From Geojedonia sp051814705 (GTDB lineage: Bacteria; Bacteroidota; Bacteroidia; Flavobacteriales; Flavobacteriaceae): DNA of 64,000 nt. Below the pieces are notes generated by a model that saw only the letters and a program-made list of their open reading frames with translations, did no database searches and had not been told where the DNA came from. The stretch covers positions 248,001-312,000 of the forward strand of contig JBPWQW010000001.1 of assembly GCA_051814705.1 (NCBI GenBank). The letters are read 5' to 3'. The position numbers and the translations under genes were made by a program. Below, piece after piece: positions 24,880 through 34,012 of the stretch; the first letter of the stretch is position 1; the number at the start of each line of letters is the position of its first letter.

Positions 24880-26982
24880 ATGCGTTTTATTACTTTATTA
24901 TTTTGCTTCACCCTATTAAGCTGTAAAGGTCAAAATCCAACACCTATGACGTATCCATTTACCAACGATCTTATTCACGAAACAAGCCCCTATCTTTTAC
25001 AACATGCACATAATCCTGTAAACTGGAACGCCTGGAATCCTAAATCTTTAAACAAAGCCAAAACAAGTCAAAAGCTTATGCTGATCAGCGTGGGCTATGC
25101 AGCATGCCATTGGTGTCATGTAATGGAACATGAAAGTTTTGAAGATAGTCTTGTGGCGCAAGTGATGAACGATAATTTTATAAACATTAAGGTAGACCGT
25201 GAGGAACGCCCCGATGTGGATCAGGTTTACATGAATGCTGTACAGCTTATGACAGGTAGTGGAGGTTGGCCCATGAATGTGATTGCCTTACCTGATGGAC
25301 GACCTGTTTGGGGTGGTACATATTTTAAGAAGGAACAGTGGATAAGCGCATTAACCCAAATCTCTAAATTATACAAGGAAAACCCCGAAAAGCTTCACGA
25401 ATATGCCGATAAACTTGAGCATGGGATAAAATCTATGTCCATTGTAGCCTTAAATTCCGAAGCTCCAGTTTTTACAAAAGATTTTATTGAAACATCTGTA
25501 AAAAAATGGTCTAAACAATTTGACCATCGCAGTGGAGGGTTGAACAGGTCACCAAAATTTATGATGCCTAACAATTACCATTTTTTGCTTCGATATGCCC
25601 ATCAAAATAAAGACGAAAAGCTAATGGAGTTTGTCAATTTAACGTTGACGAAAATGGCTTATGGAGGAGTCTACGATCAAATAGGCGGTGGCTTTTCAAG
25701 ATATTCTGTAGATCCAGTATGGCACGTTCCACATTTTGAAAAAATGCTGTACGACAATGCCCAGCTTATAAGTTTATATAGTGATGCTTATAGCAACTCT
25801 AAGAATCCATTATACCAAGATATCGTATTTGAGACTTTGGCTTTTATAGAACGTGAAATGATGACCGACAACGGTGCTTTTTATTCTTCATACGATGCTG
25901 ATAGCGAAAATAGCAAAGGCAAATTAGAAGAAGGCGCCTATTATGTTTGGCAAAAAGAAGACTTAAAATTGATCTTAAAAAAGGATTTCGACTTATTTTC
26001 CGACTATTATAACATCAATAATTATGGCTTATGGGAGCACAATAATTATGTGTTGATTAGAAAAGATGATGATGAAACCATTTTAAAAAAATACAATCTC
26101 TCTCCAGATGAATTGGCAAAGAAGAAAAAAGATTGGAAACAAACCTTATCCAATCTTCGCAATACAAGACCCAAACCTAGATTGGATGATAAAACTTTGA
26201 CCTCATGGAATGCCTTGATGCTTACTGGTTATGTTGATGCTTATAAGGCTTTTGGCAACAAACACTATTTAGATGTAGCCGTAAAAAATGCAGAGTTCAT
26301 AATGAGTAATCAACATCGTGAAGATGGAGGCTTATATCATAGTTATAAAAATGGAAAAAGTACCATTAATGGCTATTTAGAAGATTATGCTACGACAATT
26401 GAAGCGTTTTTGGATTTGTATGAACAAACTTTAGATGACAAATGGTTATTTACAGCAAGAGATTTGGCTAATTATACGTTTGATCATTTTCAGGATGACA
26501 CCAGCAAACTCTTTTATTTCACTTCAGATGAAGATGCCAATTTAGTTTCCAGAACTATAGAATATAGCGACAATGTCATTCCTGCAAGCAATTCCATAAT
26601 GGCAAAAAATTTATTTAAGTTAGCACACTATTTTGATAATGAGCATTATTCAAAAACAGTAATGACTATGCTTAATAATATAAAACCACAAATTCAAGAG
26701 TATGGCCCTGGATATTCCAATTGGTTGGATTTGATGCTAAATTATGTGTATCCGTTTTATGAAGTTGCCGTTGTTGGGACTGATGTATTCAATAAAATCT
26801 CTGAATTAAACTCTAAATATCTCCCAAATAAAATCTTAGCTGGACATACAGCAGAAAGTAATTTACCGCTTTTGGTCAATAGATATGTCGATGATAAAAC
26901 CTTAATCTACGTATGTGTCAATAACGCTTGCAAATTACCTGTTTCTGAAGTTGATAAAGCTTTAAGTCTTATTACAGATTAG
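24880..26982 (+). CDS. DUF255 thioredoxin-domain lipoprotein (YyaL/SSP411 family)
   Basis: The 700-residue protein begins with a lipoprotein signal (MRFITLLFCFTLLSC, lipid-bearing Cys15). A thioredoxin-like DUF255 domain follows (about 27-190) with HNPVNW and the redox-like motif AACHWCHVMEHESFED, then an alpha/alpha-barrel similar to N-acylglucosamine epimerase/cellobiose epimerase (about 240-660; GGVYDQIGGGFSRYSVD, FEKMLYDNAQL, LTSWNALM). The biochemical role is unknown in the whole family. Lipid anchoring outside the cytoplasm is common in Bacteroidota members. Confidence 0.87.
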   Translation: MRFITLLFCFTLLSCKGQNPTPMTYPFTNDLIHETSPYLLQHAHNPVNWNAWNPKSLNKAKTSQKLMLISVGYAACHWCHVMEHESFEDSLVAQVMNDNFINIKVDREERPDVDQVYMNAVQLMTGSGGWPMNVIALPDGRPVWGGTYFKKEQWISALTQISKLYKENPEKLHEYADKLEHGIKSMSIVALNSEAPVFTKDFIETSVKKWSKQFDHRSGGLNRSPKFMMPNNYHFLLRYAHQNKDEKLMEFVNLTLTKMAYGGVYDQIGGGFSRYSVDPVWHVPHFEKMLYDNAQLISLYSDAYSNSKNPLYQDIVFETLAFIEREMMTDNGAFYSSYDADSENSKGKLEEGAYYVWQKEDLKLILKKDFDLFSDYYNINNYGLWEHNNYVLIRKDDDETILKKYNLSPDELAKKKKDWKQTLSNLRNTRPKPRLDDKTLTSWNALMLTGYVDAYKAFGNKHYLDVAVKNAEFIMSNQHREDGGLYHSYKNGKSTINGYLEDYATTIEAFLDLYEQTLDDKWLFTARDLANYTFDHFQDDTSKLFYFTSDEDANLVSRTIEYSDNVIPASNSIMAKNLFKLAHYFDNEHYSKTVMTMLNNIKPQIQEYGPGYSNWLDLMLNYVYPFYEVAVVGTDVFNKISELNSKYLPNKILAGHTAESNLPLLVNRYVDDKTLIYVCVNNACKLPVSEVDKALSLITD

Positions 26983-27052
26983 ACACTTAAAATTTTTCGA
27001 ATTTTAGTTTTTCTTGATTATTATTAACTTGAATCAATTTTAAAAATATAAT

Positions 27053-27865
27053 ATGGATATGCAAAAATGGTTAGATACAGGATATGATTTAATTTTCATT
27101 TATGGTCCTAAACTTTTAATGGCCTTAGTGATATGGATTATAGGATTATGGGTCTTAAAATTAGTTTTAAAGGGTGTTAGTAAGGCTTTAGAAAAAGGCG
27201 TTTATGATATTAGCTTAAAAAAGTTTTTGTTAAACCTTTTACGTTGGACCTTTAAAATTATATTAATCGTAGTCGTTTTAGGTACAGTTGGTGTAGAAAC
27301 AACATCTTTTGCGGCCATTCTAGCGGCAGCAGGTTTAGCGGTGGGATTAGCGCTTCAAGGCTCTTTGGCCAACTTTGCTGGAGGTATATTAATTATGCTT
27401 TTTAAACCTTTTAAAGTTGGCGATACAATTCAGGCACAAGGTCTATTAGGGACTGTAAAAGAGATCGAGATTTTCACTACAAAATTAAAATCACCAGACA
27501 ACAAGGAAATTATCATACCAAACGGCATTCTATCAAATGGCAATATCACCAATTTTACAAGCCATGATACGCGACGAATTGATTTTGTTTTTGGTGTAGC
27601 ATATGATTCTAATATCAAGCAAACGAAGGAATTGCTAATGAACCAATTAACATCGCACCCTAAAGTTTTAAAAGAACCGGCTCCAATAGTCACTTTAAGC
27701 GAATTAGCCGACAGCTCTATAAATTTTAATGTGCGTCCTTGGGTGAAAACAGAAGATTATTGGACGGTATATTTTGAAATTATGGAAAGCACAAAAGAAG
27801 CTTTAGATGCAGCAGGCATTGAAATTCCTTATCCACATCGCGTTCATATTTCAAAGCAAGACTAA
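27053..27865 (+). CDS. mscS: Small-conductance mechanosensitive channel, MscS family
   Basis: The 270-residue protein has three membrane helices in the first ~125 residues and the pore helix GLAVGLALQGSLANFAGGILI, spread over about 97-117, the MscS hallmark with Ala/Gly packing. The beta domain follows with FKVGDTIQAQGLLGTVKEIEI and IPNGILSNGNITNFT. The channel opens on hypo-osmotic shock. Size is that of minimal MscS. It is convergent with tsaB, with six bases between stops. Confidence 0.94.
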   Translation: MDMQKWLDTGYDLIFIYGPKLLMALVIWIIGLWVLKLVLKGVSKALEKGVYDISLKKFLLNLLRWTFKIILIVVVLGTVGVETTSFAAILAAAGLAVGLALQGSLANFAGGILIMLFKPFKVGDTIQAQGLLGTVKEIEIFTTKLKSPDNKEIIIPNGILSNGNITNFTSHDTRRIDFVFGVAYDSNIKQTKELLMNQLTSHPKVLKEPAPIVTLSELADSSINFNVRPWVKTEDYWTVYFEIMESTKEALDAAGIEIPYPHRVHISKQD

Positions 27866-27871
27866 GGCAAG

Positions 27872-28534
27872 TTATTTTAAATTGATAAAATCTTTTAGAT
27901 AAAAAGGCTCAAAGTAAGCCACATTTTCAAAAGCATTTTTTTTGTAGCTATCGTAAGCCAGCTTTCCCATTTCATTAGCAGAGGGTAATTTATGCTCAAT
28001 AAAAATAGCGTTCTTATGCTGAATTAGCGTTTTCGTTTTTTCAACACCAGTCCCTATAAAGTAAACTTTACCTTTATCTAGGTATTCTAAAAAAGCGCCA
28101 TCTTCTAATATTTGAGCCTGTGTTGCTCGTATTTGATGATGATTGGCATCAAAAATAGCTGAATATACTTCCATACGTCTAGCGTCCAGCATGGGTACAA
28201 TAACCCCGTTATCTATTTTGATTTGATGTGATAACGATTCAAGAGTTGACACCGCTATTAGAGGTTTATCCAATGAATAACATAATCCTTTTGCAGCTGA
28301 AACTCCAATACGCAAGCCTGTATAAGACCCCGGGCCTTTGCTCACTGCAATGGCATCAAGGTCCAAACGATTAATATTTGCAGATTTAACAATCTCATCA
28401 ATAAACACATGCAAAAACTCAGCATGTGAGAATTTTGTGCTATAATCTTCTTTTATAATTAAAGTCTCCCCTTTTTTGGAAAGAGAGACTGAGCAATTAG
28501 TTGTAGAAGTTTCTATATTAAGTAATAGTGCCAA
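27872..28534 (-). CDS. tsaB: tRNA threonylcarbamoyladenosine synthesis protein TsaB
   Basis: The 220-residue ASKHA-fold protein is the partner of TsaD in making t6A at position 37 of ANN-decoding tRNAs. Marks are LLNIETSTTNCSVSLS at the N-terminus and VSKGPGSYTGLRIGVSAAKGLCY at about 64-86, given here as SKGPGSYTGLRIG. The first codon is TTG (28534-28532); the frame has no ATG near it, and the family begins MALxLNIET, so TTG is the likely start. It lies 18 bp after the efflux adaptor gene on the same strand. Confidence 0.93.
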   Translation of the reverse strand: MALLLNIETSTTNCSVSLSKKGETLIIKEDYSTKFSHAEFLHVFIDEIVKSANINRLDLDAIAVSKGPGSYTGLRIGVSAAKGLCYSLDKPLIAVSTLESLSHQIKIDNGVIVPMLDARRMEVYSAIFDANHHQIRATQAQILEDGAFLEYLDKGKVYFIGTGVEKTKTLIQHKNAIFIEHKLPSANEMGKLAYDSYKKNAFENVAYFEPFYLKDFINLK

Positions 28535-28552
28535 AATATAAATTAGATTTAT

Positions 28553-29857
28553 TTAATTGTCTGATGCCTCATCAGGGGCTTTTTTATCTGATTTTACCTC
28601 AATCTTGTCTCCAGATTTTAAGGTTTTAGAAACTATACTATATGGTCCTGTAATAATTTCGTCACCTTCTTTAAGCCCAGATACTATTTCAATATTAGTG
28701 TCATCCTGAATGCCCGTTTTTACAACCCTTAATTTGGCTTCATCATTATTTTTCACAAAGACACATTCATATTTTTCCTCATTTTCAACAGCCTCCGTTT
28801 TTGTTTCAATATTGTCAACCATAGGTTTTTTTGTCGAAGTCGTATCAGATTTTATGACTATGGCGCTAATTGGAACCGCAATGGCTTTTATTTTTTTGTT
28901 CGTAATAATATCAACAGTTGCCGTCATTCCCGGCCTAAAAGGTGAAAAGTATTCTGGTTTTCCTTCCATTAAATCTTTATAGGATTCTTCTAAAATTCTA
29001 ACTTTTACTTTAAAATTTGTGACCTGATCTGCAGTTAAAGCTCCCGCTGCCGAATTGGCAATTTCAGTAACAATACCTTTAAATTCCTTTTTTAGATAGG
29101 CATCGACTTCTACTATTGTGGAGTCTCCAATCTGGACCTTAACAATGTCGTTCTCATTAACATCCACTTCTACTTCCATATTATTAAGGTTAGCCACTCT
29201 TAAAATTTCGGTTCCGGCCATTTGCTGAGTCCCAACTACACGTTCGCCAACTTCAACATTCAATAATGAAATAGTACCACTCATTGGGGCGTAGATTGTA
29301 GTCCTGTTTAAGTTATCGGAAGCTTCCTTGACTGTGGCACCCGCGCTTTTAACACTATAAAAGGCCGAATTTCTAGAGGCCTGCGCCGTTTCAATAGATG
29401 CAATGGATTTATCCCAATCTGCTTTTGAAATCACACCCTTCTCGAATAAATTCTTATTTCTATCATAGCTAGATTGGGCTTCCTTCAAAGTAGCTTCAGC
29501 TTGTTCTAAGCCAGCTTTTACATTTTGAAGTGTTGCCTGTGAACGGTTTAAACTGGATTGGTAAATATCTGGGTTTACCCTAACCAACAAATCTCCTTTT
29601 TTAACCTGTTGTCCTTCAACAATGGGAAGCTCAATAATTTCCCCTGACACCTCACTTGATAGTTTGACCTCAACTTCGGGCTGTATTTTTCCTGTTGCCG
29701 AAACCGTTTCAACAATATCGACAAGTGTTACTTTTTTAATATCAACTTCCTTGAAGTTACCTTGTTTTCCAAACCATCCTGCTTTTTTTCCTCCAATTAA
29801 AACAATAAGAAGGACTACAATTATTGAAACAATGATGATTAATTTTTTCTTACTCAT
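28553..29857 (-). CDS. Periplasmic adaptor (HlyD/MacA-type membrane fusion protein)
   Basis: The 434-residue protein has an N-terminal membrane anchor (about 4-22), a lipoyl-like domain split around a coiled coil (GQVKKGDLLVRVNP before it, IYAPMSGTISLLNVEVGERV after it), a beta-barrel domain and a membrane-proximal domain. It links an inner-membrane pump to TolC. It lies five bases after the tolC-family gene. No pump gene (RND or ABC) follows; tsaB does. The layout is closest to MacA-type adaptors, so an ABC permease elsewhere is the likely partner. Confidence 0.9.
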   Translation of the reverse strand: MSKKKLIIIVSIIVVLLIVLIGGKKAGWFGKQGNFKEVDIKKVTLVDIVETVSATGKIQPEVEVKLSSEVSGEIIELPIVEGQQVKKGDLLVRVNPDIYQSSLNRSQATLQNVKAGLEQAEATLKEAQSSYDRNKNLFEKGVISKADWDKSIASIETAQASRNSAFYSVKSAGATVKEASDNLNRTTIYAPMSGTISLLNVEVGERVVGTQQMAGTEILRVANLNNMEVEVDVNENDIVKVQIGDSTIVEVDAYLKKEFKGIVTEIANSAAGALTADQVTNFKVKVRILEESYKDLMEGKPEYFSPFRPGMTATVDIITNKKIKAIAVPISAIVIKSDTTSTKKPMVDNIETKTEAVENEEKYECVFVKNNDEAKLRVVKTGIQDDTNIEIVSGLKEGDEIITGPYSIVSKTLKSGDKIEVKSDKKAPDEASDN

Positions 29858-29862
29858 AGCAA

Positions 29863-31191
29863 TTAATTTATATCAATAATTGGGATTCCAAAATAAAACT
29901 CCAATACTTTAAGTTTAAATATATAATCGTATTTAGTTCTTATCACTTCACTTTGAGCCGCTTCAAATCGGTTTTGAGATTGATTGAAATCAAAGGCATT
30001 TAAAAGGCCAACGTTGTAACGTTCTCTGGCATAGTTAAACGCTTCTTCTCTTGCTAGTAAAGATTTTTGAGCTGCTTCATACGCTTTTAAAGCTCCTTTT
30101 GTGTCGTTATAAGCTTGATAAACCGATGTTTCCATGTCTAATTTAGCCTGTTCTAAGGCGTTTTTAGAACGCTCATAATTCACTTCGTTTCGTTTTACAT
30201 TATTACTGGAAGCGAATCCATTAAAAATTGGAATGTTTAATCGCAAGGAAAAATTATGGCTTTTATTGTCTGATATCTGGGTCTCAAAGTCTGGGGTATC
30301 AAATAGTTGTGAGGTAAAATAATTGGAGCCAAAGTTATAAGAACCTGATAGCGTTGGCTGTAAAGCTCCTCTGGCAATTTTTAAATTATCTTTAGCAATT
30401 TCAGTGTTAGTTTCCGCAATTTTAATATCATATCGCGTTTCTTTAGCCTTATCTACAATAGTTTCTGGCGATTCGTTCATAATAACTGAAGGTGGCACTT
30501 GATAGTCTACATCGACAATATCAAAGGCTTGATAATCTGGTATCAATAAGAGCTGGGCCAATTGAATTTTTGAAATTAAGATGGCGTTTTCAGCTTTGAC
30601 TACCTGTTGCTCTTGACCCGCCAAAGTAGCTTGTATCTCCAATAAATCGCCTTTTGGTAAGGCGCCTGCATCAACTAAATCTTTTGTACGCAGATATTCT
30701 TGGTTTGAAACCTCTTGTTGCCCTATTAAAACTTTAAGCTGCTCTTTATTGAATAGTATTTGAAGAAATGAATTTGCTACAAAAAGTGAAATATTGTCCT
30801 TCATATTATCCAATCGATACTGTGAAGCCAATATTTGTAAATTCGAGCGATGCAATTCCCTCATGTCTCTTAAACCATTATATATGTTTAAACTAGAACC
30901 TACCCCGAATGATAGGTTTTTGGTTGTAGAATTGACCGCATTAAATGTAACAGGGTCTTGCCCCAAACCAATACTCCATGAGTGTGATGTTGATCCATTT
31001 AAAGTTGGCAAAAAATTGCCTATGGCATCTTTTTTATTAATTTCAGATTGGGTTAAATCCAATTCGCTTTGCTTGATGGAAATATTATGCTCCAAGGCGT
31101 AATCGACACAGTCTTTCAATGTCCATTTTTTATTTTGAGCAAAAACATTAACAGCTAATAAAGTAAAAAAGAAGAAGATGGTTTTTTTCAT
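29863..31191 (-). CDS. TolC-family outer-membrane efflux protein
   Basis: A 442-residue protein with signal peptide (MKKTIFFFFTLLAVNVFAQ) and two outer-membrane efflux repeats, the first starting WTLKDCVDYALEHNISIKQSE and the second around TNTEIAKDNLKIARGALQPTLS. The frame opens two codons earlier at a TTG (31197), but the ATG at 31191 gives a cleaner signal peptide. It forms the outer-membrane exit duct with the adaptor five bases downstream. No promoter match was found upstream. Confidence 0.92.
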   Translation of the reverse strand: MKKTIFFFFTLLAVNVFAQNKKWTLKDCVDYALEHNISIKQSELDLTQSEINKKDAIGNFLPTLNGSTSHSWSIGLGQDPVTFNAVNSTTKNLSFGVGSSLNIYNGLRDMRELHRSNLQILASQYRLDNMKDNISLFVANSFLQILFNKEQLKVLIGQQEVSNQEYLRTKDLVDAGALPKGDLLEIQATLAGQEQQVVKAENAILISKIQLAQLLLIPDYQAFDIVDVDYQVPPSVIMNESPETIVDKAKETRYDIKIAETNTEIAKDNLKIARGALQPTLSGSYNFGSNYFTSQLFDTPDFETQISDNKSHNFSLRLNIPIFNGFASSNNVKRNEVNYERSKNALEQAKLDMETSVYQAYNDTKGALKAYEAAQKSLLAREEAFNYARERYNVGLLNAFDFNQSQNRFEAAQSEVIRTKYDYIFKLKVLEFYFGIPIIDIN

Positions 31192-31322
31192 AATCAAATA
31201 ATAAGTCTATTTAGATCTAAAATTGTTACATACAAAATCAAAAAATACAAGTCTACAAATAGTTCTTAACTTGTGTAAGACCTTTCAGATAAAAAAATGT
31301 TACAGATAACTGCCGAAAAACT

Positions 31323-31547
31323 TTAATTTGTTTTCTTAGCTCTAAGAAATTTCCAATAAATCATAAATCCAATTCCCGCAACCAATAAGTAGGGAATGGA
31401 CATTAAAAACATAATTCCATTGTTGACCCCTTCTGCGGCTAATTGCCCCTCTTCAGTTTCTAATACAGCGCGGCACATGGCACATTGCGCACTAGCTCTA
31501 AGAGAAAAGAGCATTACGCAAATAATAAAGATAACTTTTGGTTTCAT
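31323..31547 (-). CDS. Small membrane protein with CxxC motif, cytochrome oxidase cluster
   Basis: A 74-residue protein with a signal-like N-terminus (about 1-20, ending ASAQ), then CAMCR (Cys21 and Cys24 if counted from the ATG), a short polar stretch and one membrane helix (about 45-66) ending in Lys/Arg. It lies four bases after the DUF420 gene, in a row of oxidase assembly genes, which suggests a part in oxidase assembly such as metal or redox handling. This is inference from position and cysteines; I do not recognise a named family. Confidence 0.75.
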   Translation of the reverse strand: MKPKVIFIICVMLFSLRASAQCAMCRAVLETEEGQLAAEGVNNGIMFLMSIPYLLVAGIGFMIYWKFLRAKKTN

Positions 31548-31551
31548 ATTT

Positions 31552-32094
31552 CTAATAATAAGGTGAAATCATTACATATACCAAAACCCCCGATACCGCC
31601 ACATACAACCACATTGGAAACGTAAATTTGGCTATTTTTTTATGTCGCACAAAATCACTTGTAATGGCTCTTACGTAGGTTATTAACACAAAAGGTATAA
31701 TAATAATTGACAGTAATATATGAGTTATTAAAACAAAATAGTAGACGTATTTTATGGCGCCTTCTCCTCCAAATTTAGTGGAGTCACTTGTCATGTGATA
31801 GGCCATATACAAGACTAGAAAAGCAGCCGAACAACCAATTGCTGTGGTCATTAAATTTTCATGTAGCACAATATGTTTGTTTTTTATGGCCCAAAACGCA
31901 ATCAATAATATAACTGCTGTAAATCCATTAATGGTGGCATAAATTGGAGGGAGAATTGTTAAAGGTTTTACATCAAATCCTAAATCGCGAAAATTAATTC
32001 CAAATAAAAGTGCAACAACTAACGGAATAGTTATGGACAGGATAACAATCCATTTGTTGTACTTTTTTTCAGGATTTAAACCTTGGTCTTTCAT
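31552..32094 (-). CDS. DUF420 membrane protein, oxidase assembly candidate
   Basis: A 180-residue protein with about five membrane helices. DUF420 proteins (CtaM-like in Firmicutes) are linked to maturation of heme-copper oxidases. Conserved histidines are visible in the helices (ENLMTTAIGCSAAFLVLYMAYHMTSD contains MAYHMTSD; VLITHILLS). The start overlaps the SCO stop codon by one base, so the two are translationally coupled. Confidence 0.85.
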   Translation of the reverse strand: MKDQGLNPEKKYNKWIVILSITIPLVVALLFGINFRDLGFDVKPLTILPPIYATINGFTAVILLIAFWAIKNKHIVLHENLMTTAIGCSAAFLVLYMAYHMTSDSTKFGGEGAIKYVYYFVLITHILLSIIIIPFVLITYVRAITSDFVRHKKIAKFTFPMWLYVAVSGVLVYVMISPYY

Positions 32095-32834
32095 TATTCC
32101 TTAAGCAATTTAGCAATGTCTTCTTTTAGCATAGTAATTTCCTGAGATTGGCCTTCATCATCTGCTTGCTCTTCTTCTGAAGCGATGCCGTAATAAAAAA
32201 TTAAAGGATTACCATTTACAACCCTTGAACGCATAAAGCCTTCTTTATCTATGAGAGCAAAATGACCTGAATGCTCAAAACCACCTTCGATTTCATCGTC
32301 TTCGGCTACATAGAGTGGAAATCCTTTGTTCGCTAAATCATAAATCTCGTCTTGATCTCCCGTCATCAAGTGCCAATTTGGGTTTGTAATCCCATAACGA
32401 TTGGCATAATCTTTTAAAACTTCTGGGGTATCATAAGCGGGGTTGATAGTAAATGAAGCTACTCCAAAGTTTTCAAACCCTTCAAACGCATTTTGTATTT
32501 GAACCAAATTTTTATTCATCTTTGGGCAAATTGAAGGACAAGTAGTGAAAAAGAATTCTGCTACATAAACTTTTCCATAATAGTTTTTATTAGTAATGGT
32601 TTTTCCATTTTGATCTGTAAAACTAAATTCTGGACCTTTTTTACGTTCGCCATTAACTATTAGATATTCTAAATCAGAATCAAATTTTTGACCCTTAACT
32701 TGATCACTTCTACTCTCGTTTCTGATTATATCATGGTTTTTGATTCGGTCTACAATTCTTGGAACAAAAATAATTCCAAAAACTAGAATGATAAACGCGA
32801 TTCCTACGTACGAATAATTAGTTTGTTTACTCAT
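32094..32834 (-). CDS. SCO family copper chaperone/thiol oxidoreductase
   Basis: A 246-residue membrane-anchored thioredoxin-fold protein that helps load copper into the CuA site of oxidase subunit II. The copper/redox motif is FFFTTCPSICPKM (CxxxC), and the third ligand is His in the HSGHFALIDKEG segment. The ATG at 32834 is chosen over the longer TTG/ATG options because the membrane helix then starts after a short basic tail. It overlaps the upstream SCO-like gene by eight bases and DUF420 downstream by one base. Confidence 0.92.
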   Translation of the reverse strand: MSKQTNYSYVGIAFIILVFGIIFVPRIVDRIKNHDIIRNESRSDQVKGQKFDSDLEYLIVNGERKKGPEFSFTDQNGKTITNKNYYGKVYVAEFFFTTCPSICPKMNKNLVQIQNAFEGFENFGVASFTINPAYDTPEVLKDYANRYGITNPNWHLMTGDQDEIYDLANKGFPLYVAEDDEIEGGFEHSGHFALIDKEGFMRSRVVNGNPLIFYYGIASEEEQADDEGQSQEITMLKEDIAKLLKE

Positions 32835-33543
32835 CTTCTTGGTTAATTTCATTGGCTCTGCGTTGCGCAGAGTCAAAATTTCCTTTTCGTTTTTGTCTGT
32901 ATTCGGTAAATAAAATCCTCATGTCGTCGCTCATCTTATTTTTTATGGTTCCAACATCTATACAATTATATGAATATAGCGGACGATTAGGTTGGTCTGC
33001 TTTCATTTCCTTTTTTTTCCGATCATCAAGTCGTCCTCTTTGACTTAAATCCTTGTCAATAATAAAAACCTCATCTGTTGATAGGTCCAATTTCAAGCTA
33101 GAATCGCTCTTCAGCCGGTTATATAAATTTTGAATATCATCGGGCTGTCCAAAAACATAATGCCAATACTTGACTTCATCATAACTGTTCACTTCTTTTT
33201 GTAATTTTTCAACCTCTTCTTGAGTACCGTCTGGCAGTACATAAACTGTCTGAAACTGTTTGAACCCTTTAAACTTATTGTAAATCAATTCTTTTATATT
33301 AGAAGCCGCTATTGTGTGTTCCAAAGGGTTAGTTCCTAAAAAACCAAGTACGGTAATATGATCCTTTAAAATAATAGGTTCATTGTTTTGAGAAGTAAAC
33401 CCGTCGAGATCTGAAACGTTTTGGTTAACGATATCGAGGGGGTTATAATTATGGGTTGAAGGGTACAAAAACAACAGAAAAGCTACAGGAAGTAAAAATA
33501 AAATTCCTAGTATTAGATTCCGTTTGACTTGATTTTTTTTCAC
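32827..33543 (-). CDS. SCO-like membrane-anchored protein lacking the copper-binding cysteines
   Basis: A 238-residue protein with an N-terminal membrane anchor (about 9-28) and a thioredoxin-like domain. Lined up by eye with the SCO protein downstream, matching blocks appear: ITVLGFLGTNPLEHT against VYVAEFFFTTCPSICP, YWHYVFGQPDDIQNLYNRL against NWHLMTGDQDEIYDLANKG, and VFIIDKDLSQRGRLD against FALIDKEGFMRSRVV. Both cysteines of CxxxC and the ligand histidine are missing here; only one cysteine remains (in YNCID). It cannot bind copper like SCO, so a structural or regulatory role in oxidase assembly is likely (inference). It heads the SCO/DUF420 gene row. Confidence 0.8.
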   Translation of the reverse strand: MKKNQVKRNLILGILFLLPVAFLLFLYPSTHNYNPLDIVNQNVSDLDGFTSQNNEPIILKDHITVLGFLGTNPLEHTIAASNIKELIYNKFKGFKQFQTVYVLPDGTQEEVEKLQKEVNSYDEVKYWHYVFGQPDDIQNLYNRLKSDSSLKLDLSTDEVFIIDKDLSQRGRLDDRKKKEMKADQPNRPLYSYNCIDVGTIKNKMSDDMRILFTEYRQKRKGNFDSAQRRANEINQEDE

Positions 33544-33550
33544 ATTGCAA

Positions 33551-33584
33551 AAATAAAAAAAGGTAGTTTAATAAACTACCTTTT
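33551..33584 (-). terminator. Terminator after oxidase subunit IV
   Basis: A 12-bp stem (33573-33584 with 33558-33569), loop of three, followed on the minus strand by a T-rich run. It separates the ctaB-cox III-cox III-cox IV genes from the SCO group. Confidence 0.78.
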
Positions 33585-33610
33585 ACATATGTTTAACTTC
33601 TAGAATGGTG

Positions 33611-33991
33611 TTAAAAACCGTGTTTTATTCTCGCATTTAGAAAAACATCATCAATATAAGCTCCTTCTTGTAAAAGGATGAAAATTAGATAACAAATTAA
33701 GAATACTCCAGTCCAAACTACCATACGTCTTAAACTGGCTTTTTCGTCTCTCATGTGCATAAAGTCCCATGTAATATAATAAGCTTTTGCTAGTGTTAAG
33801 ATGATGAAGATCCAGTTAAGAATTTTCATACCCACAAACTTTACCATAAGTGACTCTGGCTTGTAGATACCTAAAACCACTTCGACTGTCGTAATGATGG
33901 ACAATAAGATCAAAACGCCCCAAATTTTTTGGGTCACGTTTTTAAACTTAATCAAACCTCTTAATATTTGTAATTGATGCGTGTGTGCCAT
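33611..33991 (-). CDS. Cytochrome c oxidase subunit IV family protein
   Basis: A 126-residue protein with three membrane helices (about 20-40, 50-70, 90-110) of the prokaryotic oxidase subunit IV family, a small stabilising subunit. KAYYITWDFMHMRDEK between helices two and three is typical of the family. It lies 21 bp after subunit III in the same transcript and before a terminator. Confidence 0.87.
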   Translation of the reverse strand: MAHTHQLQILRGLIKFKNVTQKIWGVLILLSIITTVEVVLGIYKPESLMVKFVGMKILNWIFIILTLAKAYYITWDFMHMRDEKASLRRMVVWTGVFLICYLIFILLQEGAYIDDVFLNARIKHGF

Positions 33992-34012
33992 TTTAAAAAA
34001 ATTATCTTAATG

